Source of the DNA: Marinobacter salsuginis
GTDB lineage: Bacteria > Pseudomonadota > Gammaproteobacteria > Pseudomonadales > Oleiphilaceae
DNA: 64,000 nucleotides
Reading direction: 5' to 3'
NCBI RefSeq assembly: GCF_009617755.1
Contig: NZ_BGZH01000001.1
Span: forward strand, 2,170,001-2,234,000
Positions 46,471-53,203 of the stretch are shown piece by piece. The notes beneath the pieces were generated by a model. It was not told the origin of the DNA. It searched no databases and saw only the letters and a program-made list of their open reading frames with translations. Positions within the stretch are counted from its first letter, which is position 1. Each line of letters opens with the position of its first letter. The translations under genes and the position numbers were made by a program.

Positions 46471-47703
46471 TCATGCCGCTGCTTCGCAGTAGTTCTTGCC
46501 GAATGCTATGAAGTCCCGGTACCGGGAAATATCGTCCTGTTGCAGGATGCGCTGGCTGTACCAGGGTCCGTCCCGGGTATCACCAAGCAACACCGCGCCG
46601 GTGAGGCGCTGGTTGCGGATGAGTAGTCGGCAATAGTGACTCTGTTCGTGGTCCTGCCAGACCACCGATTCGGTTTCTCCATCGGGGCTGATCTGGCCGC
46701 AGGAAAAAATGGGAACGCCGCTGATTTTCAGGCGGGTTGGTGTATCCACCGGCCGATACTTGGCGTCTGGAGTGTTTCCGCTGAGCACGCCTGCAAGCAC
46801 CTCGGCCTGCTGGTATCCGGGTTCCACCAGCCCGAAGGTGATGTCTCCCAACTGGCAGCACTCGCCCAGTGCAGAGATTGCCGGGTCGCTGGTACGTAGT
46901 TGTCCGTCCACTAGGATGCCGCGATCGCATTCCAGGCTCGCAGACCGGGCAAGCTCTGCAGACGGCGTGATGCCAGTGGCGAAGAGAACCAGATCGGTGC
47001 TGATCAGGGTTTCGTCGTCCAGTTGCACCGCTCTGACCATGGATCGTCCAAGCAGGGCTTTGGGAGCAACCGCGGTGCGAACACTCACGCCGCGTTCTTC
47101 CATGTGTTGTTGGAGGAGTTGGCCGCCGATCTCGTCGAGTTGGCGGTTCAGGAGATGACTGCTGCGGTGCAGGAGAGTGACGGCCATACCGCGTTGGCGC
47201 AGCCCCTCAGCTGCCTCCAGGCCCAGGAAACCGCCGCCAATCACCACTGCTCGGCGGTGCTTGCGAGCAGCATCGATCAGGGTTCTGGCGTCGTCCAGAT
47301 CCCGAAAGGTCATCACGCCAGGGAGATCCTGGCCCGGCAGCCCCGGTTTCGCGGGACGCGAACCGGTCGCAAGCACCAGGTGGGTGTAGCGCTGAACCCG
47401 ACCGGTTGTGGTGGTCACCGTCTTATTTTCACGATTGATGGAGACCACCGGTTCGCCAGTGCACACCTCAATGCCGTTGTCCCGAAACCACTTGTCCTGC
47501 TGTAACGTCAGAGCGGCTTCGTCGGTTTCACCGGCAAGCAGTCCTGAGAGTTGTATCCGGTTGTAGGCAGCGGATGCCTCGCCATTGAACACGATGATGC
47601 GGGCAAACGGTCTGACTCGCTCACGGCAGAGAGCTTCCAGCAGGCGTTGTGAAACCATGCCGTGCCCGCAAATCACCAGTGTCGATTCAGTGTGTCCTGT
47701 CAT
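46471..47703 (-). CDS. FAD/NAD(P)-dependent oxidoreductase of nitrate assimilation (NasC/NirB-N-like)
   Basis: The 410-residue protein resembles the N-terminal FAD half of NirB: STLVICGHGMVSQRLLEAL, AYNRIQLSGLLAGETDEAAL, VVIGGGFLGLEAAEGLRQRG, ISTDLVLFATGITPSAEL and SDPAISALGECCQLGDITFG. It lacks the Fe-S and siroheme parts. The Klebsiella NasC protein of this kind passes electrons from NADH to the nitrate reductase; the same job is inferred. The ATG at 47703 is used because the frame's earlier ATG at 47751 falls inside the leader terminator hairpin. First gene of the operon with nirB and nirD. Confidence 0.82.
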   Translation of the reverse strand: MTGHTESTLVICGHGMVSQRLLEALCRERVRPFARIIVFNGEASAAYNRIQLSGLLAGETDEAALTLQQDKWFRDNGIEVCTGEPVVSINRENKTVTTTTGRVQRYTHLVLATGSRPAKPGLPGQDLPGVMTFRDLDDARTLIDAARKHRRAVVIGGGFLGLEAAEGLRQRGMAVTLLHRSSHLLNRQLDEIGGQLLQQHMEERGVSVRTAVAPKALLGRSMVRAVQLDDETLISTDLVLFATGITPSAELARSASLECDRGILVDGQLRTSDPAISALGECCQLGDITFGLVEPGYQQAEVLAGVLSGNTPDAKYRPVDTPTRLKISGVPIFSCGQISPDGETESVVWQDHEQSHYCRLLIRNQRLTGAVLLGDTRDGPWYSQRILQQDDISRYRDFIAFGKNYCEAAA

Positions 47704-47734
47704 TTCGCTCGAACCTGTACTTTTCCGACCAAAC

Positions 47735-47793
47735 AAAAAAAGCCGGAGCATCTATTCCCAGAAGGGAAATCGATGGTCCGGCGCCAATGCCAA
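47735..47793 (-). promoter_or_regulatory. Leader terminator and ANTAR-type hairpin of the nirB operon
   Basis: On the minus strand GCCGGACCATC and GATGCTCCGGC (47772-47782 and 47742-47752) form a stem with one mismatch, enclosing TTCCC/GGGAA, followed by a T7 run (47735-47741): an intrinsic terminator 32 bases before the start codon. Just upstream at 47778-47793, TTGGC / GCCGG closes the hexaloop ATTGGC (A at 1, G at 4), overlapping the terminator's 5' arm. An upstream stem CCGGCC / GGCCGG lies at 47812-47831. Confidence 0.75.
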
Positions 47794-47855
47794 CAACAAT
47801 GATCTGATGGTCCGGCCTGATCCTTGGCCGGGACGTTCGTCCTTGCTTCTTGCAA

Positions 47856-47871
47856 AGCGATCTTCGTGCCA
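47856..47871 (-). promoter_or_regulatory. Sigma-54 promoter of the nirB operon
   Basis: TGGCACG-AAGA-TCGCT matches the sigma-54 consensus TGGCACG-N4-TTGCW at all but one position, with GG and GC exactly ten bases apart. Transcription would start about 12 bases downstream and pass through the leader terminator. A partial NtrC-like match lies upstream at 47966-47982. Confidence 0.75.
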
Positions 47872-48090
47872 GTTCTTGGAAACCTTTAAAATCAGTTGGT
47901 TAGATTTTTACGGGTTTGCTCCGGGCACTGTGATAAGGCGAAAGCTGCCCTGCGAAGGGGCGGATTGCACGGTTTTGGGCCAGATGCGGTGGCGCGGTAA
48001 TTGCTGAGCAGGGGGTATGAGGCTGGTTACAAGGACAACCGGCCTGAACTCGATTGTCGTAATTGAGGCTGTCTGCCTCCGGAGTCTGTC

Positions 48091-49386
48091 ATGAACACCA
48101 AGCGCGCCCCTGCCCCTAATTCGCCCTCGGCAGGTGATTACCTGATTGCCTCGAAAAGCTGCGAGTTGATGAATCTCCAGTACTTCCTGCAGATGGGCAA
48201 ACTGGTGCAGTGCATCAGCAATCTGGTACATGCACTGCAGTGCGAGCGGGGTGCCTCTAACGTGTTTCTTGGTTCTTCCGGCGAAAAATTTGCCCAGGAG
48301 CGGAAACACCTGGTCGCGACGTCGGATCGGCTACGCTCGGAGTTCGAGCAGGCCCTTGCCGAGATTCACGAGGAGCTGACGGCGCATCCAGTCAGTAGTC
48401 GCCTACTTAACCAGCTTGCGAGTGCCCTTCACGGCCTTGAGGGGCTGCCGGAACTTCGGCGGTGTGTGGTTGCCCGGAAAGTCACGGCGGCCTCTGCCAC
48501 CGAGGATTACAGCACCCTGATCCACAACCTGATTGCGGTGGTATTTGAGGCTGCGGATACCGCCGTTGACCCCACCATAGCCGGGCTTCTGGTAGCCATG
48601 GTACATCTGATGAACGGCAAAGAGTTTTGTGGGCAGGAGCGGGCTGTCGGTTCGGCGGGGTTTTCCAGTGGCCGGTTTGATCGTGCACTGTCAGAGCGCA
48701 TGGCGCACCTGATTGAGGCGCAAGAGCGCTGTTTTGAGGTGTTTAACAGCTTTGCCGATGACGGTTCCCTGGATCTGTGGGAAAAACTGCGCGAAAACCC
48801 TCGTGAGGCGGAGATTGAAAGGCTTCGTCAGCGAGGCACTGCCATAGGTCGTTATAAAGATCTGGATCCGGCACTGGCCGATGAATGGTTCAGGCTCATG
48901 TCTGAGCGGATGGATGAGCTCAAAACGATAGAGGATTCCGTAGAGGGCTGTTTTCACGCCCGCTGCACCGAGCGTTTTGCCGACGCCAGAAACTCGCTGG
49001 CCCACCAGGAAACCCTGGTTGCCTCCCTGGGCGCCCAGGAACCGTCGTCCCAACCCATGTTGGTGCTGTGCGATTCCGGAAACGACCAACAGGCCGGCGA
49101 ATCCTGGGCCAGCGATGGTATCGGCCAGCAGTTTGGCCGTTCCATCTTCGACCTGGTTCAGGAGCAGACCCGGCGACTCCAACAGATGACCGATGAGCTG
49201 CAAAGTGCCAGAGAAGCGCTGGAAGACCGCAAAACCCAGGAAAAAGCGGTGCTGCTGCTGATGGAGCATCGCAGGATCAGCAACGACGAAGCTCACCGGG
49301 TATTGCGAAAACTCGCCATGGACCAGGGCCGGAAATTGCCCGAGGTAGCCCGGGCCTTGGTATCCATGGCTGACGTGCTGAAGTGA
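48091..49386 (+). CDS. nasR: Nitrate/nitrite-sensing antiterminator (NIT-ANTAR)
   Basis: The 431-residue protein has an N-terminal NIT domain, an all-helical nitrate/nitrite sensor (QYFLQMGKLVQCISNLVHALQ; CERGASNVFLGSSGEKFAQE), and a C-terminal ANTAR RNA-binding domain preceded by a helical linker (QEQTRRLQQMTDELQSAREAL; LLMEHRRISNDEAHRVLRKLA). Known NasR binds a two-hairpin RNA leader and prevents termination when nitrate or nitrite is bound. GGAG precedes the ATG. It lies divergent from the nirB operon, whose leader carries a terminator and ANTAR-like hairpin, and upstream of the convergent nrt genes. Confidence 0.93.
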   Translation: MNTKRAPAPNSPSAGDYLIASKSCELMNLQYFLQMGKLVQCISNLVHALQCERGASNVFLGSSGEKFAQERKHLVATSDRLRSEFEQALAEIHEELTAHPVSSRLLNQLASALHGLEGLPELRRCVVARKVTAASATEDYSTLIHNLIAVVFEAADTAVDPTIAGLLVAMVHLMNGKEFCGQERAVGSAGFSSGRFDRALSERMAHLIEAQERCFEVFNSFADDGSLDLWEKLRENPREAEIERLRQRGTAIGRYKDLDPALADEWFRLMSERMDELKTIEDSVEGCFHARCTERFADARNSLAHQETLVASLGAQEPSSQPMLVLCDSGNDQQAGESWASDGIGQQFGRSIFDLVQEQTRRLQQMTDELQSAREALEDRKTQEKAVLLLMEHRRISNDEAHRVLRKLAMDQGRKLPEVARALVSMADVLK

Positions 49387-49396
49387 TGGAACAGTC

Positions 49397-50263
49397 CTAG
49401 GCTCTGGCAGCGCGGGCCTTCGGTTGTTTGTCGTCGGAGGCTTCCGGCCTTTCCGGACGGCGTGAAGAGATGTGTTCCAGCTTGCGCTGTTTCTCGTAAA
49501 GGAAACGCAGTACCTCCTGCCGGTAATGAACGTACTCCGGGTTGTCCGCCAGAGTCACCCGGTTGCGCGGCCGGGGCAGATCAATGTAGAGATCCTCGCC
49601 CACGGTAGCCTCGGGCCCGTTGGTCATCATGATAATCCGGTCTGACAGCAATACCGCCTCGTCCACGTCGTGGGTGATCATGATGACGGTGTTGTTCAAC
49701 TCCTGCTGAATCTCCATCAGTGAGTCCTGCAGGTGGGCCCGCGTCAGAGCATCCAGCGCGCCGAACGGCTCGTCCATCAACAGAACACTGGGTTTCATGG
49801 CCAGGGCTCTGGCAATGCCCACCCGCTGGGCCATGCCACCGGATACCTCACCCGGTCGCTTGTCTGCCGCGTGGGCCATGTTCACCAGTTCCAGATTGTG
49901 ATGAATCCAGTCACGCCGCTCCTGCTTGCCCATGGTTTTCCGAAACACCTGCTGCACTGCCAGCTCAACGTTCTCGTACACCGTCAGCCAGGGCATCAGC
50001 GCATGGTTCTGAAACACCACTGCCCGTTCCGGCCCGGGCGAATTCACTTCATGGCCATCCAGTACACAGCCGCCCTTGGTGGCCTGAAGCAGTCCGGCGA
50101 CAATGTTCAGCACCGTGGATTTACCACAACCGGAGTGGCCAATCAGGGATACGAATTCGCCTTTCCGGATTTTCAGATTGATGTTATCCAGGGCGATAAA
50201 TGCCCCCTTGGGTGTATCGAACGCCATTTCGACGCCGGTCAGCTCCAAATGTGTTTTGCTCAT
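49397..50263 (-). CDS. nrtD: Nitrate ABC transporter ATP-binding protein
   Basis: The 288-residue ATPase is of the single-domain NrtD/NasD kind, powering nitrate or nitrite uptake. It shows Walker A LIGHSGCGKSTVLN, Q-loop VFQNHALMPW, signature VSGGMAQRVGIARAL, Walker B LLMDEPFGALDAL and the switch MITHDVDEAV. A basic Arg/Lys/Ala tail (about 30 residues) has low complexity. AGGAG precedes its ATG. It is the last gene of the minus-strand nrtA-nrtB-ATPase operon and is convergent with nasR, ten bases apart. Confidence 0.93.
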   Translation of the reverse strand: MSKTHLELTGVEMAFDTPKGAFIALDNINLKIRKGEFVSLIGHSGCGKSTVLNIVAGLLQATKGGCVLDGHEVNSPGPERAVVFQNHALMPWLTVYENVELAVQQVFRKTMGKQERRDWIHHNLELVNMAHAADKRPGEVSGGMAQRVGIARALAMKPSVLLMDEPFGALDALTRAHLQDSLMEIQQELNNTVIMITHDVDEAVLLSDRIIMMTNGPEATVGEDLYIDLPRPRNRVTLADNPEYVHYRQEVLRFLYEKQRKLEHISSRRPERPEASDDKQPKARAARA

Positions 50264-50284
50264 GTCACTCTCCTATCCAGATAT

Positions 50285-51292
50285 TTATTCGTTCCACGCA
50301 ACCTTGCGTTGAATCAGGAGCATCACCCGGTCCAGCACAAACCCGATAAAACCGATGGCCAGGACCGCCACCATAATCCGACTCAGGGACTGGCTGCTGC
50401 CGTTCTGGAATTCATCCCAGACGAACTTGCCCAACCCGGGACTCTGGGCCAGCATCTCGGCCGCGATCAGCACCATCCAGGCGATGCCAAGTGATACACG
50501 CAGACCGGTGAAAATCATCGGTACTGAAGACGGCAACACCACCTTGCGGACATGGGTCCAAAAGGACAGTCGCAGAACTCGGGACACGTTCAGCAGGTCC
50601 GGATTGACCGCAGCCACACCAACGCTGGTATTGATCAGCGTGGGCCACAGGCTGCACAGGGTGACCGTGATCATGGAGGTCAGGAAGGACTTCTCGAACA
50701 TCGGGTCATCGCTCACATAGGTCGCCGAGACCACCATGGTCACCAGTGGCAGCCAGGCCAGCGGCGAAACCGGTTTGAACACCTGGATCAGCGGGTTGAC
50801 CGCCGCCTGGAAGTGGCGGTTCAGCCCCACCACGATGCCCAGGGGCACTGCGATGGCAGTGGCCACGATGAATCCGGCCAAAACCGTGATCAGGCTGGTT
50901 ATGATCTGATCGGGGAAAGTTGGTGCGCCCGGGTAGCTTCGGATCCTGACCTCAGCCTCTGGATTGTCTGCCAGAATGCGGGCGTTCCGCTCTTCCTGCA
51001 TGGCAATGAACTTGTCGGCCCGTTCGCGCTGGTTGGCGTGCTCCTGCCAGAGCTGTCCCGCTTGTTCCCAGACCTGTCCGGGGCCCGGAAAACTTCCCAG
51101 GGAGGTATCCACCTGTGGTGCGGCCATGTGCCAGAAACCGATAAACACCAGGATCCCTATCAATGGCAGCAGCATCTGGCGCCCTTTAGTGGCGAGCTGA
51201 GCGGGTGTCAGCGATGCACCGATGGACTTGAGTCTCTGGCCCAGCCAGCGCGGCGGCTGGGGTGTGTTTCTGGCCGAAGTGATCGTAGTCAT
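50285..51292 (-). CDS. nrtB: Nitrate ABC transporter permease
   Basis: The 335-residue inner-membrane protein has an N-terminal helix (QMLLPLIGILVFIGFWHMAA) and a long charged insert (residues about 85-115), then the BPD_transp_1 fold with the EAA loop NVSRVLRLSFWTHVRKVVLP near residue 245 and TGLRVSLGIAWMVLIAAEML. It belongs to the NrtB/TauC/SsuC group. AAGGAG lies nine bases upstream. It sits 25 bases after nrtA in the same operon. Confidence 0.92.
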   Translation of the reverse strand: MTTITSARNTPQPPRWLGQRLKSIGASLTPAQLATKGRQMLLPLIGILVFIGFWHMAAPQVDTSLGSFPGPGQVWEQAGQLWQEHANQRERADKFIAMQEERNARILADNPEAEVRIRSYPGAPTFPDQIITSLITVLAGFIVATAIAVPLGIVVGLNRHFQAAVNPLIQVFKPVSPLAWLPLVTMVVSATYVSDDPMFEKSFLTSMITVTLCSLWPTLINTSVGVAAVNPDLLNVSRVLRLSFWTHVRKVVLPSSVPMIFTGLRVSLGIAWMVLIAAEMLAQSPGLGKFVWDEFQNGSSQSLSRIMVAVLAIGFIGFVLDRVMLLIQRKVAWNE

Positions 51293-51317
51293 GGTTAAAA
51301 TCTCCTTGCTAACCCGC

Positions 51318-52700
51318 TTACGGGGTTTGCGAACCTTTCAGGCCGATGTCGAAACTGTCGATATAGGCGTTTGGTGTCCGGGGGGTGAAGGCGACACCGT
51401 CAATCAGCTCGCCCTGGTGCGGGCGCTGGAAGTTTTCGGTCTCGAAATCCGGGAAGTCCGATGCCTCCAAGGTGCCGTCTGCAATGAGTGAACGGGCCGC
51501 CTGCTCGTAGATGTCCGCCCGGTAAACCCGGGCTGCGGTTTCCATATACCAGTCGTCTGGCTTGGCCTCGGGTATCTGGCCCCAACGGCGCATCTGGGTG
51601 AGGTACCAGATGGCATCGGACGGATAGGGGTAGGTGGCGTGATACCGGAAGAAGACATTGAAGTCCGGAACCTCGCGAATGTCGCCTTTTTCATACTCGA
51701 AGGTGCCGGTCATGGAGTTGGCGATCACCGCCTCATCGGCACCCACGTAGCTGGGCCGGGCCAGGATTTTTACGGCCTCTTCCCGGTTGGCATTGTTGTT
51801 CTCATCGAGCCAATGTGCGGCCCGAATCATGGCGCGCAAAAGTCGCAGGTGGGTGTTGGGATAGTCTTCGGCCCACTGCCGGGTAACCCCAAAGACCTTT
51901 TCCGGGTTATTCGGCCAGATTTCGTAATCGGTGATCACCGGCACGCCGATGCCCATGAAAACCGCTTGCTGGTTCCAGGGCTCACCCACGCAGTAGCCCT
52001 GGATGGTGCCCGCCTCCATGGTGGCGGGCATCTGCGGCGGCGGAGTTACGGACAGATGCACGTCGGCTTCCAGGGTGCCGCTGGTGTCGCCTCGTTGGGG
52101 CGCGTAGTAGCCGGGATTCAGGCCACCGGCCGCCAGCCAGTAGCGAAGCTCGTAATTATGGGTGGACACGGGAAACACCATGCCCATCCGGAACCGTTCG
52201 CCCCGATCCCGGGCTGCTTCCACGACCGGCCGCAGCGCGCTGGCGCTAATGGGATGTTTGGGCCTGCCGTCGGCATTGTCGGGGATGTGCTGGCTCATGG
52301 TGTCCCAGACATCGTTTGAAACCGTAATGCCATTGCCGTTCAGGTCCATGCTGAAGGCCGTGATGATATCGGCCCGGGTGCCGTAGCCGATGGAGGCGCC
52401 AAGAGGCTGGCCAGCGAGCATATGGGCGCCATCCAGTTCTCCGGTGATGACCCGGTCCAGCAGCACCTTCCAGTTCGCCTGCGCTTCAAGTTCCACGAAA
52501 AGGCCTTCGTCCATAAAGAAGCCCTGTTCCCAGGCAATTGCCAGGGGCGCCATATCGGTCAGTTTGATAAAACCGAGCTTGAGGTCCGGCTTCTCGGCTG
52601 GACCAATCTCCGCCTGAGTCACCGTGCTGACGGTCCAGAAAGTGGCTGTTAGCAGAATTCGAGTCAGCCAGCGGGTGGTTTGTCGTGTAACTGTGGACAT
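51318..52700 (-). CDS. nrtA: Nitrate ABC transporter substrate-binding protein
   Basis: The 460-residue periplasmic protein has a signal peptide (residues about 1-30, [17 protein letters not shown]) and a CmpA/NrtA/TauA-type binding domain starting [20 protein letters not shown]. The segments [36 protein letters not shown] and [20 protein letters not shown] are family features. It lacks the Cys lipobox of cyanobacterial NrtA. First gene of the nrtA-nrtB-nrtD operon; its leader has a sigma-54 promoter and a terminator-like hairpin. Confidence 0.92.
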   Translation of the reverse strand: MSTVTRQTTRWLTRILLTATFWTVSTVTQAEIGPAEKPDLKLGFIKLTDMAPLAIAWEQGFFMDEGLFVELEAQANWKVLLDRVITGELDGAHMLAGQPLGASIGYGTRADIITAFSMDLNGNGITVSNDVWDTMSQHIPDNADGRPKHPISASALRPVVEAARDRGERFRMGMVFPVSTHNYELRYWLAAGGLNPGYYAPQRGDTSGTLEADVHLSVTPPPQMPATMEAGTIQGYCVGEPWNQQAVFMGIGVPVITDYEIWPNNPEKVFGVTRQWAEDYPNTHLRLLRAMIRAAHWLDENNNANREEAVKILARPSYVGADEAVIANSMTGTFEYEKGDIREVPDFNVFFRYHATYPYPSDAIWYLTQMRRWGQIPEAKPDDWYMETAARVYRADIYEQAARSLIADGTLEASDFPDFETENFQRPHQGELIDGVAFTPRTPNAYIDSFDIGLKGSQTP

Positions 52701-52736
52701 GGATATACCTCATTCTGTGTGGCCCAAACGCAAGAA

Positions 52737-52776
52737 CGCCTGCCCTCCGTTGCCGGAAAGCAGGCGCCTGTGCCTG
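52737..52776 (-). promoter_or_regulatory. Leader hairpins of the nrt operon (terminator-like and ANTAR-type)
   Basis: On the minus strand a 13-bp stem CGCCTGCTTTCCG / CGGAGGGCAGGCG with GCAA loop (52737-52766) precedes TTCTTGCGTTT, a weak U-tract. Immediately upstream CAGGC / GCCTG (52761-52776) closes the hexaloop ACAGGC (A at 1, G at 4), again overlapping the terminator's 5' arm. Structure inferred by eye. Confidence 0.65.
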
Positions 52777-52824
52777 GGGATCAGTTTTCTGTTGAGTCGT
52801 AACGCGCGTCTCTGGTTCAGGTCT

Positions 52825-52840
52825 TGCACGGGGCGTGCCA
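52825..52840 (-). promoter_or_regulatory. Sigma-54 promoter of the nrt operon
   Basis: TGGCACG-CCCC-GTGCA fits the sigma-54 consensus, differing only in the first base of the -12 element. GG-N10-GC spacing is exact. The promoter lies about 125 bases before nrtA. Confidence 0.75.
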
Positions 52841-52945
52841 GATCGGAGTAGCACCTTAAATCAGTGAGTTAGAGGGGCGTTTTCACTGAGCGGCGGGAAT
52901 GGGCTGTGGTTACAAGTCTGGTTTTAGTGCGTGGGAGAGCGGTTT

Positions 52946-52962
52946 TGCACCACTTTGATACC
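52946..52962. promoter_or_regulatory. NtrC-like site between the divergent nrt and nas promoters
   Basis: TGCACCA-N3-TGATACC matches the palindromic NtrC consensus TGCACCA-N3-TGGTGCA at 11 of 14 positions. It is about 105 bases from the nrt -24/-12 box and 110 from the nas one, a suitable distance to serve both. This is inference from motif matching. Confidence 0.4.
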
Positions 52963-53071
52963 GGAGTTGTTGGTTGACCGGGAGCCTCTGTTACGTTGAT
53001 GAGGGGGATGGAATCGTTGAGAGCCGCCTTATCCGGTATCTGACATCCGCTACCTTCCCCCGTGATCCGAA

Positions 53072-53087
53072 TGGCCCTTTTATTGCA
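53072..53087 (+). promoter_or_regulatory. Sigma-54 promoter of the nitrate reductase gene
   Basis: TGGCCCT-TTTA-TTGCA has a perfect -12 TTGCA and a good -24 TGGC, with exact GG-N10-GC spacing. The predicted start near 53098 places the whole leader terminator in the transcript. Confidence 0.7.
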
Positions 53088-53123
53088 GTCGTAAATAAGA
53101 CTGTTCACGACAACGTAATTCCA

Positions 53124-53183
53124 TTGGCAAAGAAGCCCGCCCCAGATGCGCTTTAAAGGCATCCGGATTGGCGGGCTTTTTTT
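53124..53183 (+). promoter_or_regulatory. Leader terminator and ANTAR-type hairpin of the nitrate reductase gene
   Basis: GCCCGCC (53135-53141) and GGCGGGC (53170-53176), with inner CCAGATGC / GCATCCGG, are followed by seven Ts (53177-53183): a strong intrinsic terminator just 20 bases before the GTG start. GGC / GCC at 53126-53137 closes the hexaloop AAAGAA (A at 1, G at 4) and competes with the terminator's 5' arm. Confidence 0.78.
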
Positions 53184-53203
53184 ATGAAACACGAGGAGAT
53201 CCT

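Noticed and set aside
47735..47751. ATG at 47751 as start of the FAD oxidoreductase
   Set aside because: It lies inside the leader terminator stem; the ATG at 47703 fits the family start and spares the leader.
52930..52950. A second sigma-54-like box (TGGGAG ... TTGCA)
   Set aside because: GG and GC are 11 bases apart, not ten.
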